From the NCBI GenBank assembly GCA_027405735.1, contig JAPEHQ010000004.1, positions 682,001 to 746,000 on the forward strand: a stretch of DNA of 64,000 bases. Direction: 5' to 3'. The translations under genes were made by a program, and so were the position numbers. Shown here piece after piece: positions 63,755 to 64,000 of this stretch. The stretch is from Mucor racemosus. Taxonomy: Eukaryota > Mucoromycota > Mucoromycetes > Mucorales > Mucoraceae. Numbering within the stretch: the stretch's first letter is position 1; each line of letters begins with the position of its first letter. The notes below the pieces were generated by a model. That model had not been told where the DNA came from, made no database searches, and was given only the letters and a program-made list of their open reading frames with translations.

Positions 63755-64000
63755 AGCACGGTTAAATTATAATTGATCCATTTCAATCCATTAGATTACT
63801 ATCACACAGATCTAATGATTCAATAATGCCTTAAATTATATCTCAGGATCTTAATGTCAAATTAATATAAAAAGCCATACTTTTATATCTAAATAAACGA
63901 TACCTTGTTTCTATTATACAGTTAAAGAACTGATTCATTACATCATTACTCATTCTTTTTTAATTATATTTTTTCACTACGGCCGAACTATGCTTCCCCC

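Larger units (their letters stand above)
62556..63985 (+). repeat. LTR family A, copy 3, split by a gag-bearing insertion
   Basis: It starts TGTTGTATGC at 62556, matches the other copies to 62842, and resumes at 63755 through the AATAAACGATACCTTG and TCATTACTCATTC blocks. The last bases (about 63976-64000) do not match the other copies. The 3' terminus ACACAACA is missing or beyond the window. Confidence 0.6.

Overview
The window looks like nuclear DNA from an early-diverging, Mucorales-type fungus (Mucor/Parasitella-like). The evidence is an AT-rich base composition, short introns of about 50-100 bp with GTAAGT-like donors, a Crz1-like zinc-finger factor, HTH/AT-hook and F-box/LRR families typical of that group, and many decayed transposable elements. 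The species cannot be fixed from the sequence alone. Exon structures were read by hand from splice signals, reading frame and family knowledge. In every multi-exon gene reported here the proposed exon lengths sum to a multiple of three.

Layout. 1-7.2 kb is repeat territory: a near-perfect inverted repeat with about 1 kb arms around a dynein intermediate-chain gene fragment, then a retroelement LTR (family A) carrying nested insertions, then repeat family C. 7.2-27.3 kb is a gene block: MCM2 (+), a methyltransferase (-), a Crz1-like zinc-finger factor (-), a possible spliced micro-gene (+), a small Ser-rich protein (+), a DH-PH RhoGEF (+), an unknown protein (+), UNC50 (+), a membrane-anchored class 3 lipase (-) and a TFIIIC tau55-like subunit (+). 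27.3-41.4 kb is repeats again: an F-box/LRR-like relic, repeat C, LTR A, and a complete hAT DNA transposon (32739-36889) with an 8-bp target duplication, a reconstructable 864-residue transposase and a solo LTR nested in its 5' region. 41.4-60.8 kb is the second gene block: transaldolase (-), peroxisomal acyl-CoA thioesterase (-), Ras GTPase (+), RasGEF (-), RasGAP (+), a Mid2-like wall-sensor protein (-) and an HTH/AT-hook/SANT-like protein (-). 61.3-64 kb returns to repeat C and LTR A with a gag-bearing insertion.

The most striking biology is 46.6-57.5 kb. A Ras GTPase, a CDC25-type RasGEF and a PH-PH-C2-RasGAP are immediate neighbours, so a switch protein, a putative activator and a putative inactivator lie together within 11 kb. 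The GEF and GAP are transcribed divergently from one 0.8-kb intergenic region, and a wall-sensor-like membrane protein converges on the GAP. This physical clustering of a Ras cycle is my leading candidate for an undescribed arrangement. That these proteins act on each other is inference.
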